From NCBI RefSeq assembly GCF_004337985.1, contig NC_043744.1, positions 4,375,417-4,439,416 on the forward strand: a stretch of 64,000 nucleotides of DNA, given 5' to 3'. The translations under genes and the position numbers were made by a program. Source of the stretch: Pyricularia pennisetigena. Lineage: Eukaryota > Ascomycota > Sordariomycetes > Magnaporthales > Pyriculariaceae. Positions 44,281-54,667 of this stretch are shown here, in pieces; the first letter of the stretch is position 1; each line of letters opens with the position of its first letter. Below the pieces are notes generated by a model, which saw nothing but the letters and a program-made list of their open reading frames with translations, had not been told where the DNA came from and did no database searches.

Positions 44281-44960
44281 AGTGAAGCAACGTTAATGGG
44301 GTGGGTAGACACTTAAACAATGGCCAAGTAAAGGGGTCTTGGGGTAACTATCTCATTTTTTGCTGGATATATAACCTGTCGGAGATTTGATGAGTCGAAG
44401 TACTACTCTGTAATAAAGAAAACAAAACAGATTGTGGAGAAAGAAGAAAAAAGTCTTTGGTATTGAGAACGATGAGCCGTGAGTCACCAGCTATCGCAAT
44501 TAACCGAATAGCAAAACTCGGGCATAAACTCGAGCCGCTTAAAATTGAGCAAGCGCACTCCCAGAAAAGGTGCCGACAAAATCTTAAAAGTTGCGTCGGC
44601 TCCAAGAAGCTAACCGAACAGACGAGCAAATTGCAATTACCAAGAGCGAGATTAAAAAGAAGACGTATTAGCAGTTACAAAGCTCTAATTAGTAGAGTAA
44701 AGCGTAACAAAGGAAGCATAGCATGTGGAAATAGTCGGCGCTGATGCAAATAACAGCAGGGGTATTGAAACCGTTTTAACGAAGTGATTCTACAGAAATG
44801 CGGAATGAAATAAAGAAATAAAGTGCAGGGTAAGATAGTACAGGTCACGGAAAAAGGATTAAAAGTTAATATTGTGAGAAAAAAGTAAGGAATATACTTG
44901 TATGCTATTTTGGATTATCGGGGGGCTATAAAGCACATATAATATACATATATACGGTTA
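44281..44960. other. Transition from receptor gene to AT-rich repeats
   Basis: 680 bp. A frame at 44472-44744 (+) encodes a Lys/Arg-rich segment (KRRRISSYKAL) that could be the tail of a degraded pogo-type transposase; this is weak. Composition becomes AT-rich from about 44750. Confidence 0.3.
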
Positions 44961-44965
44961 TCTTA

Positions 44966-45185
44966 CGTTTTGGTATCCATACCGTATTATATAAGTAATT
45001 AAATAGGCGGATAGGCAAAGTATACACATTTTTATATATAATTTACAATCGAAACTCGTTTATATTTTTACCAATTTTAACGATAATGGAACCAAACTTT
45101 CAGGGATTGAAAAACGTATATAAACAAACGTCCACGTTAGATCCAATTTATAATATTGGCTTTAAATCGTTTTTTATATAAAAAG
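44966..45185 (+). repeat. AT-rich repeat, partial diverged copy 1
   Basis: Shares its order of short blocks (TTTTGGTAT, TTATATAAG, TAAATAGGCGGATAGG, TTTACAATCGAAAC, TTTCAGGGATTGAAA) with copies at 45313 and 46836. Differences are mostly C/T and G/A. It ends before the second half of the unit. Confidence 0.7.
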
Positions 45186-45312
45186 TTGCTAAATGTGTAT
45201 TTTTATCTATTTTTCGCTTTATTTAATTAATTTTATATTATTTTGTTTTGCAGCAAAGTTTTATGCTTTTTGCACGTGGGGGTGGTACATATATGTATGA
45301 TATAATATTACA

Positions 45313-46329
45313 GTTTGGTATATATATCGAATTATATAAGCCGTTAAATAAGCGGATAGGTAAAAAGTATATAATTTTGTACATAATTTACAATCGAAAC
45401 GCTTTTATATGTTTACCAATTTTCATAATAATAGAACCAGAGTTTCAGGGATTAAAATAAATATATACAAAGACGTTAGCGTGAAATCTGATTTGTAAAC
45501 CCGTTTATATCATTTTTTTATCAAAGGAAATGTTAAATTTGTGCTATTTTCCTATTTTTTGCTCTATTTAATAAAATAAAATTTATGAGAATGGAATTGA
45601 ATAACAATTATGTATAAACCTATAAAAAATAGATGTACTAAAATTCTTCTTCATTTTAGCATTATTTGCGTGAATTATTCAATCTTTTAACGAACTAATC
45701 AATAATATTAAAATATTAATAAAAGCTTTATCCTAAACGATAATTGCATGCACTTTGTAGTTTTAAATCCGTTAAATTATAAGTATTATTACTGAATTTT
45801 AAACTAATATTATTTACTATTATTCAAAATAATAATTAAATATAATAACAAAGTACAAATTCTACTAAATGCTTAAGTATCTTTCCAAATAAATTAATTA
45901 TAATAGCGCGGTTTTTAATCACAAACCTGTCAAGCTCAAATCAATCCAACGCAGGTTATTTTATATTTCTATAATTTTTATTTAATATTTTATTTAAATA
46001 TTCAATTGCACACTATGGTTATACTGCTTTTTTTTGCTATTATATTTTAAATATAATGTGTTAATTATACCGTTGTTTAATTGGCTGCGCGCATGAAAAA
46101 TGCAATTAATTGCATTTAACGTGCGGTCGCAGGGCGTTTATAAAACCTGTTTTTAACACAATATATATACCCGCGATAAACGGCGAAATGCGACAAATTG
46201 TCCTCAAATTAGAACGAGCGCGATCTTTTCGGCCAATGCAATTGGTCGAAAAACTATATGGCTGAAAGGTATATGGAGCGCTCGGTCCCCACTGCGAAGC
46301 AGGGGGGTCTAGTCTGAGCACTGAGACTA
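45313..46329 (+). repeat. AT-rich repeat, copy 2
   Basis: Full-looking unit from TTTGGTATATATATC through AACGCAGGTTATTTTATATT (near 45947) and GAACGAGCGCGATCTTTTCG (46212) to a sharp end at CTGAGCACTGAGACTA. It aligns in order with 46836-47767. Over the last 110 bp the two differ at about seven sites, nearly all transitions, consistent with RIP. No protein-coding potential beyond chance. Confidence 0.8.
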
Positions 46330-46363
46330 TTTCTCCAACCCGTCGTTAATTGTGATTTCTCTC

Positions 46364-46620
46364 TAGTCTCAGGGCTTATCCCTGAAACCCAGAGCTCCAC
46401 AATTAATCCATTTCGTTCGCTTCGCTCCACTTCGTGGCTTAATTGCGGTTTTGCAATGTATTTGTGGGTCCATCCAAAAAGCGCTCTGGTTTAAGTCTAA
46501 GGACAATTTGTCGATTTTCGCCGCTTATGGCGGTATTTTCGTCAATTCGGCGATTAACACTCCGTTATAAAAAAATAAATAAAAATCGTAAAAATAAACG
46601 GTTTATACATTGAAAGTAGC
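46364..46620 (-). repeat. AT-rich repeat, inverted degenerate copy
   Basis: Starts TAGTCTCAG, the complement of the CTGAGACTA end of copy 2, only 34 bp beyond it. Reading inward on the minus strand, CGGCGAAAATCGACAAATTG and TTTTTACGATTTTTATT match the corresponding blocks of copies 2 and 3. Copy 2 and this copy therefore face each other end to end. Confidence 0.6.
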
Positions 46621-46835
46621 ATTTAATACCGTTATTAACAACAATTTAATTTATATTTTTATATGTATAATCGGGCGAATTTGCTAGGCCTTGCCCTTAA
46701 TCCGCTTATTGCGGTACTATTTTTTCGATTTTATTTCGATTTTCGTATTTTCTTTATATTATTTTTATTTGCTAATATAATTTCAAAAATTTTCTGGGTG
46801 GGGGATACTATATATATAAATAACCGTATACCAGA

Positions 46836-47767
46836 TTTTGGTATATATATTTAATTATATAAGCCGTTAAATAAACGGATAGGTAAGGTATATACAATTT
46901 TATATAAAATTTACAATTGAAACGCTTTTATATTTTTGCCAATTATGGCGATAATAGAGCCAAAATTCCAGGGATTGGATTATGTATCTATATAAACGTT
47001 TACGTGAAATCCGCTTCGTAATATCGGCTTTAATACTATTTTTATTAAAAGAAATGGTAAAATTATATTGTTTTTATATTTTTTATATTATTTAATAAAA
47101 TATAAATGGTGAAAAAAGTGTTAAATAACATGAATATATAATAATTTATCATTAATGCTATATTAGAGTTTTTTAAATTTAAACATAATTGGGCGAATTA
47201 TCAAGTTTTTTAATAAAATATTTATTAAATGAAAAATGTTAATATAATATTTATTTTAGGCGGTAATCGCATGCACTTTCCACCGCCACGCTAATTTGAA
47301 AATCGCTTTTATAATAATATATTTTATTTGTATAGAGCATTTTTATTTAAAACAATAAATTAAAAATAAAAATATATATCAAAATTTAGAAAATATATTT
47401 AATATTTAAATATTTATACAATTGGAAAAGATATACCCACGGCCCTTGCGTTTAAAAAATATAAAAAATTCATTTATTACAACGCAGGTTATTTTATATT
47501 TTTACGATTTTTATTCATTTATTTATTCGAATATTTAATTGTATACAGTGGTTATATTATTGGTATTACGTATGCAGTACATGCATAGTGCGAAAACAGT
47601 ACAAATACCCGCCATGAGCGGGGAAAATGGACAAGTTGTCCTCAGACTAGAACGAGCGCGATCTTTTCGGCCAATGTAATTGGTCGAATAACCATATGGC
47701 TGAAAGGTACATGGAGCGTTCGGTCCCCACTGCGAAGCAGGGGGGTCTAGTCTGAGCACTGAGACTA
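46836..47767 (+). repeat. AT-rich repeat, copy 3
   Basis: Same order of blocks as copy 2 (TTTGGTATATATAT, GCATGCACTTT near 47268, AACGCAGGTTATTTTATATT near 47480, GAACGAGCGCGATC at 47650) and the same terminal CTGAGCACTGAGACTA. After that end the two flanks differ completely, which defines a real element boundary. Confidence 0.8.
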
Positions 47768-48691
47768 CAGTATATGCATGCTTGTGACTCATCGTGTCGA
47801 TGTGATGAATTACAGTAAATTCAAACCGACATTCCTCATGCAAATCCTTTTGGCAGCTGTGACTTTGACCAACAGCCTACAGGTTGAGGCCCCCTTTGGC
47901 TCTTTCATGCAGGATCTGCACATTTTGGAAGTCGAGCGAGTTGAAGTTTCAACAACATGTCGATATGGCAGTTCCCTTGAAGATTTAGCACCTCTGGACA
48001 CATCTCAACGCTCGTACATGCCCAGGCCATCCTAGAGGAAGTCTCTGGCGGCATGGCTTCATGGAGACATTTGTGACCTTGCCTTAACGGCTCAGGTATT
48101 CCGGGAAAGGGGATCAGATATATGGTTTGATTTTCAAGATGCAGTCTGCGCTCGCTGTCGCAGCTGTCCGCCGTCCCAGCTGCATAGATAAGATGATTGA
48201 GTGTATGTACGTGGCCTGGTGGTCATCGGAAGACATTATAGGTGGCGAACGAGAGGACCAGTACAGAGCAAAGCCACCGGTGGATCGCCTTCACGATATA
48301 TGCCTGAGAAGCTCAACAATTGCGATGCCATCATCTGATGTACTAGGTGAGAAAATTCACTGATAGACACACTTGGTTCGAGATTTGGTCTTTTTTCTTT
48401 TTCAAGAAGCAGAACATAGAATGCATGCCAGAAGCGATGTACAGCGTGCGAGAGCTTCGGTAGAGGCGGAAAATGCATGTTATAATGAAGTGCACAATAT
48501 CGACGTGCTGGCGAGGCAAATATCAAATCCCCGTGAATGAAGGTTTTGTTTCCCCCAAGCATTGGCTGGTGTTGACTCCACTAACCGCAGGAACCCCACA
48601 TGAATGTCTTGCTTCTAGCGCTGCGTCTAGTCAGAACAGAACTTGTTCAGTCAGAAAAAAAAAAAAATCATCGAGAAAAATCATAGGCAAA
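47768..48691. other. Intergenic after repeat cluster
   Basis: About 920 bp. A frame from the ATG at 47838 to 48035 (+) encodes 65 residues starting with a short hydrophobic stretch (MQILLAAVTLTNSL); too weak to call. The rest holds no supported gene; 48650-48670 is A-rich upstream of the hydrolase. Confidence 0.4.
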
Positions 48692-49669
48692 ATGTCCCTT
48701 CTCAGCCTACCCCGTCCAGGCACAGCAGCCACTACCCCACCAGCCCCCGTGGCGGCACCTTCAGAGGCGCATTTCACTCAGACATTCGGCCGGCTCCTCC
48801 CGCCCGCCAGCTTCCTCACCACGCCGCAGGGGACGGCAGCGTTCTACAACCTGCCACCTTGGACGACCGTCCCGGAATCGGCACCGGCACCAGACCGCGT
48901 GCTGTTCATCCACGGCGTGCAGACCCCGGCCCTGGGCATGCTCCCGCTCGCGCGCGCGCTGCAGACCTCATTCCCCACCCGGCACTTTGCCCTGGTGGAC
49001 CTCTGGGGCCACGGGCTGAGCGAGACGCCGGTGCAGCCGCACGAGCCGGGGCTGTTCCACGGGCTCGTCGACGCCGTGCTCGACCGCCTCGGCTGGCCGT
49101 CGGCCCACGTGGTCGGCTACTCGTTCGGCGGCGCCCTGGCCGTCGGGTACGTCAACTCGCGGCCCGCGCGCGTGCGGAGCCTGACGCTCGTCGCGCCCGC
49201 CGGCCTGATCCCGTCCGCCCGCGTCGGCGGCGGTCCGGAACTGGCGGCCCTGCGCGGCGACGACCCCGCCGCCGCCTGGGCCTGGACGCTGGACTTTCTC
49301 GAGGGCGGCGAGCTGGTCGTGCCGCCGGACTGGAGGGAGCGGGTCGCGCGGGGCGAGGTCGTCGCGCCCGCCGTCAGGGAGTGGCAGGTGCGCGAGCATG
49401 CCGGTCACAAGGCCGCCGTCGTGGCCATCGTGCGGGACGGCGGCGTCATGGATCACGACGAGGCGTTTGTGCGCGCCGCCGAGAGCGGCGTGCCTGCCAT
49501 CGGCATCGTCGGGGCGTTGGATGCGGTGTGTAGCGGGGACCAGCTGCGGGCGGTGGGTTTTACCGACGTCGTCGTCGTCCCCGAGGCCGGTCACGGCCTT
49601 GTGCGTGATAACGTGCCCGAGGTTGCAGCGGCGGTTGAGGCGTTTTGGAACAGGCTTTTCTCGAAATAA
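48692..49669 (+). CDS. Alpha/beta-hydrolase fold protein
   Basis: 325 residues, single exon, from the ATG at 48692 (good context; the longer upstream frame is leader). The fold is complete: oxyanion region VLFIHGVQ (about 70), DLWGHGLSE (about 110), nucleophile elbow GYSFGG with Ser about 145, candidate acid Asp about 274 in GALDAV and His about 300 in EAGHGL. A Pro/Ala-rich N-terminus (5-25) shows no clear signal peptide. Third-position GC is very high, unlike the AT-rich repeats 900 bp upstream. Reaction unknown: esterase, lipase or C-C hydrolase types share this layout. Large antisense open frames here are by-products of the GC bias. Confidence 0.85.
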   Translation: MSLLSLPRPGTAATTPPAPVAAPSEAHFTQTFGRLLPPASFLTTPQGTAAFYNLPPWTTVPESAPAPDRVLFIHGVQTPALGMLPLARALQTSFPTRHFALVDLWGHGLSETPVQPHEPGLFHGLVDAVLDRLGWPSAHVVGYSFGGALAVGYVNSRPARVRSLTLVAPAGLIPSARVGGGPELAALRGDDPAAAWAWTLDFLEGGELVVPPDWRERVARGEVVAPAVREWQVREHAGHKAAVVAIVRDGGVMDHDEAFVRAAESGVPAIGIVGALDAVCSGDQLRAVGFTDVVVVPEAGHGLVRDNVPEVAAAVEAFWNRLFSK

Positions 49670-50814
49670 TATCCTGATTGGGATAGGAGGATAATGGGAA
49701 AAAAAAAGGGGGAGGGTTCAGGTATTATGGAGTGTCGTAGACCAATTTACAGGAATTGAGCATAAGTGAATCAACGTACCCCTGATGCCTGAGTTTGTTG
49801 ATGTGATTGGCTTCTGCAGCGCAAGGCAAACGGTGACTTTTGTTGCAGATCGGCAGGACATCAGATCGAAGTTCTTCAACTTTGGAGGACATGGGAGGGA
49901 TACAGTCGATACCTACGGTGACTAAACCTTGCGCCCAATGAAACACGTGGTAAAATCTGTACCACCCACTACGAGCACCTTGTCTCAAGGATGATTACGA
50001 CTTTTCACTGCTGACAAGCAACGGGAATGCCTATCAGCGGCCACGAATACTATTTGAGAAGTGACTGACTGACACAATATAAACTTTGAATAATTTGTTT
50101 GGTTACGTAGGCACGTACGCGGCATATCGGTGAGAAGTCCTACATAGGACGGGCAGGACAAACAAGGTAGTTCCAGGAGGATTACAAGTTGCACCGGGCG
50201 CCCACAACTGACTGAACCGTAGCCGTAGGTGTTGATTTTATCATCTTGGGTTTCGTCACATGTGTTCAAGGAAGTGAGTGTATCGATTGAGTCACGGCGG
50301 ACAATAATGCCCTATTCCGAGGGAATTGGAGACGTCCAATAAACCTAGTGCTACCTATACCCAGAGGAGGCAAATAGACGTGATCCGAACCACAGAGGCC
50401 AAAAAGAAATCACTGACCCCGAAGACGATCTTCTGCCAAGAACCTCATATATGGCTTATTATTAACTACATCTATTTCTAAACAATTAAAAATAAGAAGC
50501 TACTTGGATGTGATAGTTGGTAGCTCAATCTTCTGTTGTATCAATTACCCAAAAAAACCCCTTTACATATTGTTTTGCAGGTGATCTGTGTGGTTGGTGA
50601 ACCATAAAGTCGTTTCCCCACCGAGATATTTCTTTCTGTCCTCCGCTTGCCGGGTAAACCTACAGCCATCGCTGATTGTCAAAAAAAAGGGGGGGGAGAA
50701 GAAACAACACCGAGACGCGGTCGCGGTCGCTCCATATTACAACAAAATACCGGCCAAAAAGGGACACAAGGCTTGGAACCCCCAGCTCACATGGCCAAGA
50801 AACAATAGTTCTCT
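49670..50814. other. Intergenic, convergent region
   Basis: About 1.1 kb between convergent stops; no supported gene. Confidence 0.65.
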
Positions 50815-53148
50815 TTACGCCACTTTTACATCGTTCCCAGGACCGGCGAAACCATCCCAAGTAGGGTCGTCTGATCCGTTGGGCCGGCTCCCGCGGGAGT
50901 ATGCAAGCTCGACGCCCTCGATCTGCGCCACGGGCTGCACCACGACGACCTCGGCCCCAAAGCCGGACGAGTGCCACGTCTCCATGATCCCAGGCAGGCG
51001 CGCAAAGAAGTCCGGGTGGCGGCGGCGCATCATCTGCAACGCCGACCCCGACACCTGGTCCACCGAGTGGCTGTGTCGGATGTCGTCCGGGAACCTGGGC
51101 ACGGCGCCGCCGGGATGTCGGACGGTCCCGGCCGTGCAGTCGTCGTCGGCACTCTGCTTCTTCTTCTTCTGCTTCTTCACGGCCGCCCCGCTGTTAGCCG
51201 TCGGGGTCTCCTGGCCCCCGGTGCCGTGGAGGAGGAACCTCTTGACGGCGTCCGGGTACTGCCCCATCCCCATGAGCAGGAGGTCGTAGTGCATCAGCGA
51301 GGCCCTGCAGTGCCACGACCCTCCGGATTTGGCGCGGTGGTAGAGCCCCGTGAGCGCTGCTATGGCCCCCATGCAGCCGGTGCCGTAGTCCGAAATGGGG
51401 AACGGCGGCACGACGGGCTCGTCGAGACCGAGGAAGCGGCCTTGCTCCCACGCCAGACCGGTGACCTGGATTTATCATGGTGTTAGCATGTTTCGGGAGG
51501 TACAAAAAAAGTTCCAGACCCCCAAAAAGTCCAACGACGTAAAACAGTCCAACTTACACAATCCGCTATCTGCTGCCACCCAGGCCGGTTCGACCACTCC
51601 CCCACATGCCCGAAGCAGGTCTCGCTGACGTACACGTACCCCCTGCCGCGCTGCTCCGCCAGCCTCGCCACGGCCTGAGGCCCGTACCCCAGCCTCTCGA
51701 TGGCGCCGGGACGGAAGCCTTCGATGATGACGTCGGCGTCGGCCAGCAGCTCCTCGAACCTCCTCCTCCCGTCGGCCGACTTGAGATTCAGCTCGGCCGT
51801 CCTCTTGCCCATGTTGCCGTCGAGCTGGAAGAAGGGGACGTCGCTGAGGTGCGGGCAGTTGATCTTGAGCACGTCGGCGCCGTACTCGGCCAGGATGCGG
51901 CCGATGGTCGGCGCGGCGATGATGCGGCTGACGTCGAGCACCTTGATGCCCGCCAGCGGCCGTCGTTGTGGCGGCGAGCTGCTGTCGCGGTTGGTGCACG
52001 GGAGGAAAGGTGCGGGTGGTGTTGTCGTCTCGAGGGCGTCGATGCTCCACGGTGGTGAATTGGAGTTTGCCTTGCCCTTTTTTTTTGACAGAGGGACAGA
52101 GGAACAGAGGGGGGTTCAGTGTCAGTTATCGGGATTGACTTCCATAGGTAACTGCAGCTACCCGTCCGAGACAGATAATCGACTTACATGTGCAGTCTGC
52201 AGGAACTCGTCGTGCTTCAACGCCTGGACGCCGGCTTGGCGGTTCAGCCTGTTTAGGAACTCGAGCTCGTCGACCGTGTAGCGGCTCACGCAAGACTCAA
52301 TCTCGTCCACGATGGCGTCGTGGCCCTTCTCCGTCAGGTCGGGACGCCGCGCCTCCAGCCCCAGCATCCGGAGCGTCGAAGATGCCTCGAGCGAGCCGTG
52401 AATGTGGTAGTACTCGCCTGGAGTCTTTGTGCTGTAGAGGTTTGCCGACATGCGCCGGTAGAGGTCTGACTGTGCTTCGAGGAGATCGGTTGCTGTTTGG
52501 TAAAAACATTAACGATGATGCTATGTGAGCAGGCTGTATCATTTGTTTTTCATTTTCAAAACTTGCCATAACTTCCCGATCCTGCAAACATAATGACAAG
52601 GCTTGATGCCAGGTAGGTATAGAGAGGGTACCTTTGAGAAACTGAGTGGCCCCCTTGTCCGATTTGCCGAACCCTCCAATCGACGTCAGATACGTCTGGA
52701 ATAAAAACGCCGTGGTCTTTTCCAGATCAATCTTTATCCGTGGCCTTGCATTCTCGTTTTCCTCCCTTTCCACTCCTTGGCTCGCAAGACCATTTTGGGC
52801 TGTGTGCGTCCTCGCCGTCCGTCTCAACTCGGCAATGGCCAGACCGATGCTCGCCTCGACCGCCTTCAGCGCCGCTCCGAGCTCCGTCTCCTTGAACGGG
52901 ATGGGGAAATACGGCAGGTCGCTGGCCGAGACGAACTCGACGTTTTCCCTCGCTTTTGCTGCGATCTCTTCCGGGACCGGGGCCAGCTGCAGGACGCGCT
53001 CGAGAATATTCCCCGCCTCCCTGACGCTCGAGTACCCCAGCCTTGTTTTCGGTGAGCCGTTTGGCTCCTGACAAAGTTTACCATTCGAGTGATCCCAGTG
53101 AGTGTTTTCGGCATGTCCCGCCAGGGGCCCGTGGGCAAGAAACCGCAT
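50815..53148 (-). CDS. Class III (CaiB/BaiF) CoA-transferase family protein
   Basis: Four exons: 53148-52632, 52492-52188, 52070-51558 and 51465-50815 (introns 139, 117 and 92 nt; the acceptor of intron 2 could also be six bases upstream, 52076). About 661 residues. The start is uncertain because an A run on the coding strand (53155-53186) precedes it. Residues 25-275 are a helical N-terminal region (LGYSSVREAGNILERVL). Family hallmarks follow: KVLDVSRIIAAPTIGRILAEYGADV, LNLKSADGRRRFEELL, DADVIIEGFRPGAIERLG, YVYVSETCFG, and the expected catalytic Asp about 471 in PISDYGTGCMGA. A Lys-rich insertion (KKQKKKKQ) lies in exon 4. Family III enzymes move CoA between carboxylic acids or racemise acyl-CoAs; the substrate is not predictable. 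Confidence 0.8.
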
Positions 53149-53151
53149 CTC

Positions 53152-53154
<3 letters not shown>

Positions 53155-53186
<32 letters not shown>
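53155..53186 (+). repeat. 32-nt T homopolymer
   Basis: Uninterrupted T run abutting the presumed start of the CoA-transferase gene (A run on its coding strand). If the start were upstream, it would encode polylysine. Confidence 0.95.
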
Positions 53187-53188
<2 letters not shown>

Positions 53189-54406
53189 GCAGGAAAAATA
53201 TGCAATCAGTCTTTTTTTGTGTAACTCTGGTCAAGACTTTGGGGGCTGAATTTCGTCCGGTCCTGGCGAGGCGCGCGCGGCCAAGTACCTAATGGGTAGG
53301 TATTTTCGAGCAGGAGCTTGGGCCCAAAACCTTGAAGCATTCAGGTTTGCCTGGCGCGGTCCATCGAGGTACAGACAAGTGAGTGACCACGTCGTCCCGG
53401 CTTTTGCAGACGGGGTAATGTATCAAAAGGAAAAAAAAGAAGAAAAAAAAAACCACAGATCACACGAGATATGATGGATATGCAATGCAACTTGATATTG
53501 AGACGGATCGGGAAAAGAATTACAAAAGAAATAAAAATGAAAAGATCAAAAAACTTGGGAGGAACTCGCGTTTTCTTTATTAATATCCCACCCTACCTAC
53601 GGATCGCACTTCTCAGCGAGCTGGCAATTTGGAACCAAGGGAAGCAACAAAGAGAAGGCAATTACCCGGTGTTCGGGAGCTCCCCCTTGACCTATTCGAG
53701 TGTTGCGGCTTTTTGCGTCCGCCCTAATTGTGGAGGCAATTGTTTCGGAAGAAGTCAAAAAAGCACCTACTTGCGGATGCGCGATCGAATCGACGCCAGG
53801 TCCTTGTCGTGGTATTTTTTCTTTTTCTTCTTTTTTTTTTTTTTTTTTTGGCTAAAGATTGCAAAGTTTCCCTAATCTCTGGCACTTGTTTAGCCTCGTT
53901 CCGTCATCTGAAAATGATGCTCCTATCTAATCTCTCGGCTTACTCTTATTGCTAATCCAGGTACAAATAGGGCAAGTTGAAGATTATTGAGTCGCGTTTT
54001 ATCCTCCCGAGGTAAATGTTTGTTTGTTATAGCATGCGCTGGATTTCTCGGGCCAAACTCGTCATTTCTAACAACCCAAGACAACCAAACAGCAAAGAGC
54101 AAATATAAACAAACAGTAAGCACCCTCCATTTTCGAATCATTGTTAATCTATAGTGACGTTTTGTTTAGACACTAGCCGTCGAGCGGCTGAAGACACACA
54201 CTCCGGTGGCGGGCACTAGCCGTCGATCCCAGCTGCGGATCAACACGCGACTAAGCCATGTCCGCCTTTGCAAGCCTCCGAAGGCTGAAATAAATGATAC
54301 AAAAACAAAAAAAAAAAAAAAAGAGAGAATGGACATGGCTCGGCAAATCTAAAAATAATAAGCACTACACCCTAGCTTGGTTTCACCAAAACGTCTGCCA
54401 CTCTAT
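53187..54406. other. Intergenic, no supported gene
   Basis: About 1.2 kb with long A and T runs (53430-53450, 53830-53850, 54305-54325). An 11-bp motif CACTAGCCGTC occurs at 54172 and 54216, of no clear meaning. Confidence 0.6.
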
Positions 54407-54667
54407 CTAGCTAACGTCTTTGTCCGACGGTGCAGCCTTAACCTTCTTCACCTCATCGCGGGTGAGACTTTGTTTTGCCGGCCGGCATTCGGTGTAGTAC
54501 GCGATGCGATGGCCATCCATCTGTCTTGTTTCATCGCGCAAGGCGGCTTGTGAAACTGCCGGAAAAAAAAAAAAGCAACCCGGCAGTAGAAGTCGGCAAC
54601 GGTTTACACGACTCGCAACATGTGGCGGCTCCTCAGATGTGGGAAAAAGGCCATGCGTATTTCTCAT
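54407..54667 (-). CDS. Possible small two-exon gene, unknown product
   Basis: ATG at 54667; exons 54667-54610 and 54555-54407 around a 54-nt candidate intron (donor GTGTAA, T-rich tract, acceptor GGCAG) would give 68 residues with a hydrophilic, Lys-rich tail (MDGHRIAYYTECRPAKQ, ending DKDVS). Without splicing the frame is also open (86 codons) and includes a Phe run from the T tract. I do not recognise the product; no signal peptide or membrane span. The coding-like second exon is the main support. Confidence 0.3.
   Translation of the reverse strand: MRNTHGLFPTSEEPPHVASRVNRCRLLLPGCFFFFPAVSQAALRDETRQMDGHRIAYYTECRPAKQSLTRDEVKKVKAAPSDKDVS

Noticed and set aside
46106..46321. Pair of similar minus frames (46106-46321 and 47535-47843)
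   Set aside because: Their similarity follows from the underlying DNA repeat; no independent sign of coding.
44966..47767. LTR retrotransposon call for the AT-rich repeats
   Set aside because: No TG...CA ends, primer-binding site, polypurine tract or pol motifs could be seen, so only repeat is claimed.
47838..48035. Possible 65-residue secreted peptide
   Set aside because: Hydrophobic start is short and weak, only one Cys, and it abuts a repeat boundary; not enough to call a gene.
48643..49533. 296-codon plus frame and 208-codon minus frame over the hydrolase
   Set aside because: Shadows of the GC-rich hydrolase gene, which has the full catalytic layout in another frame.
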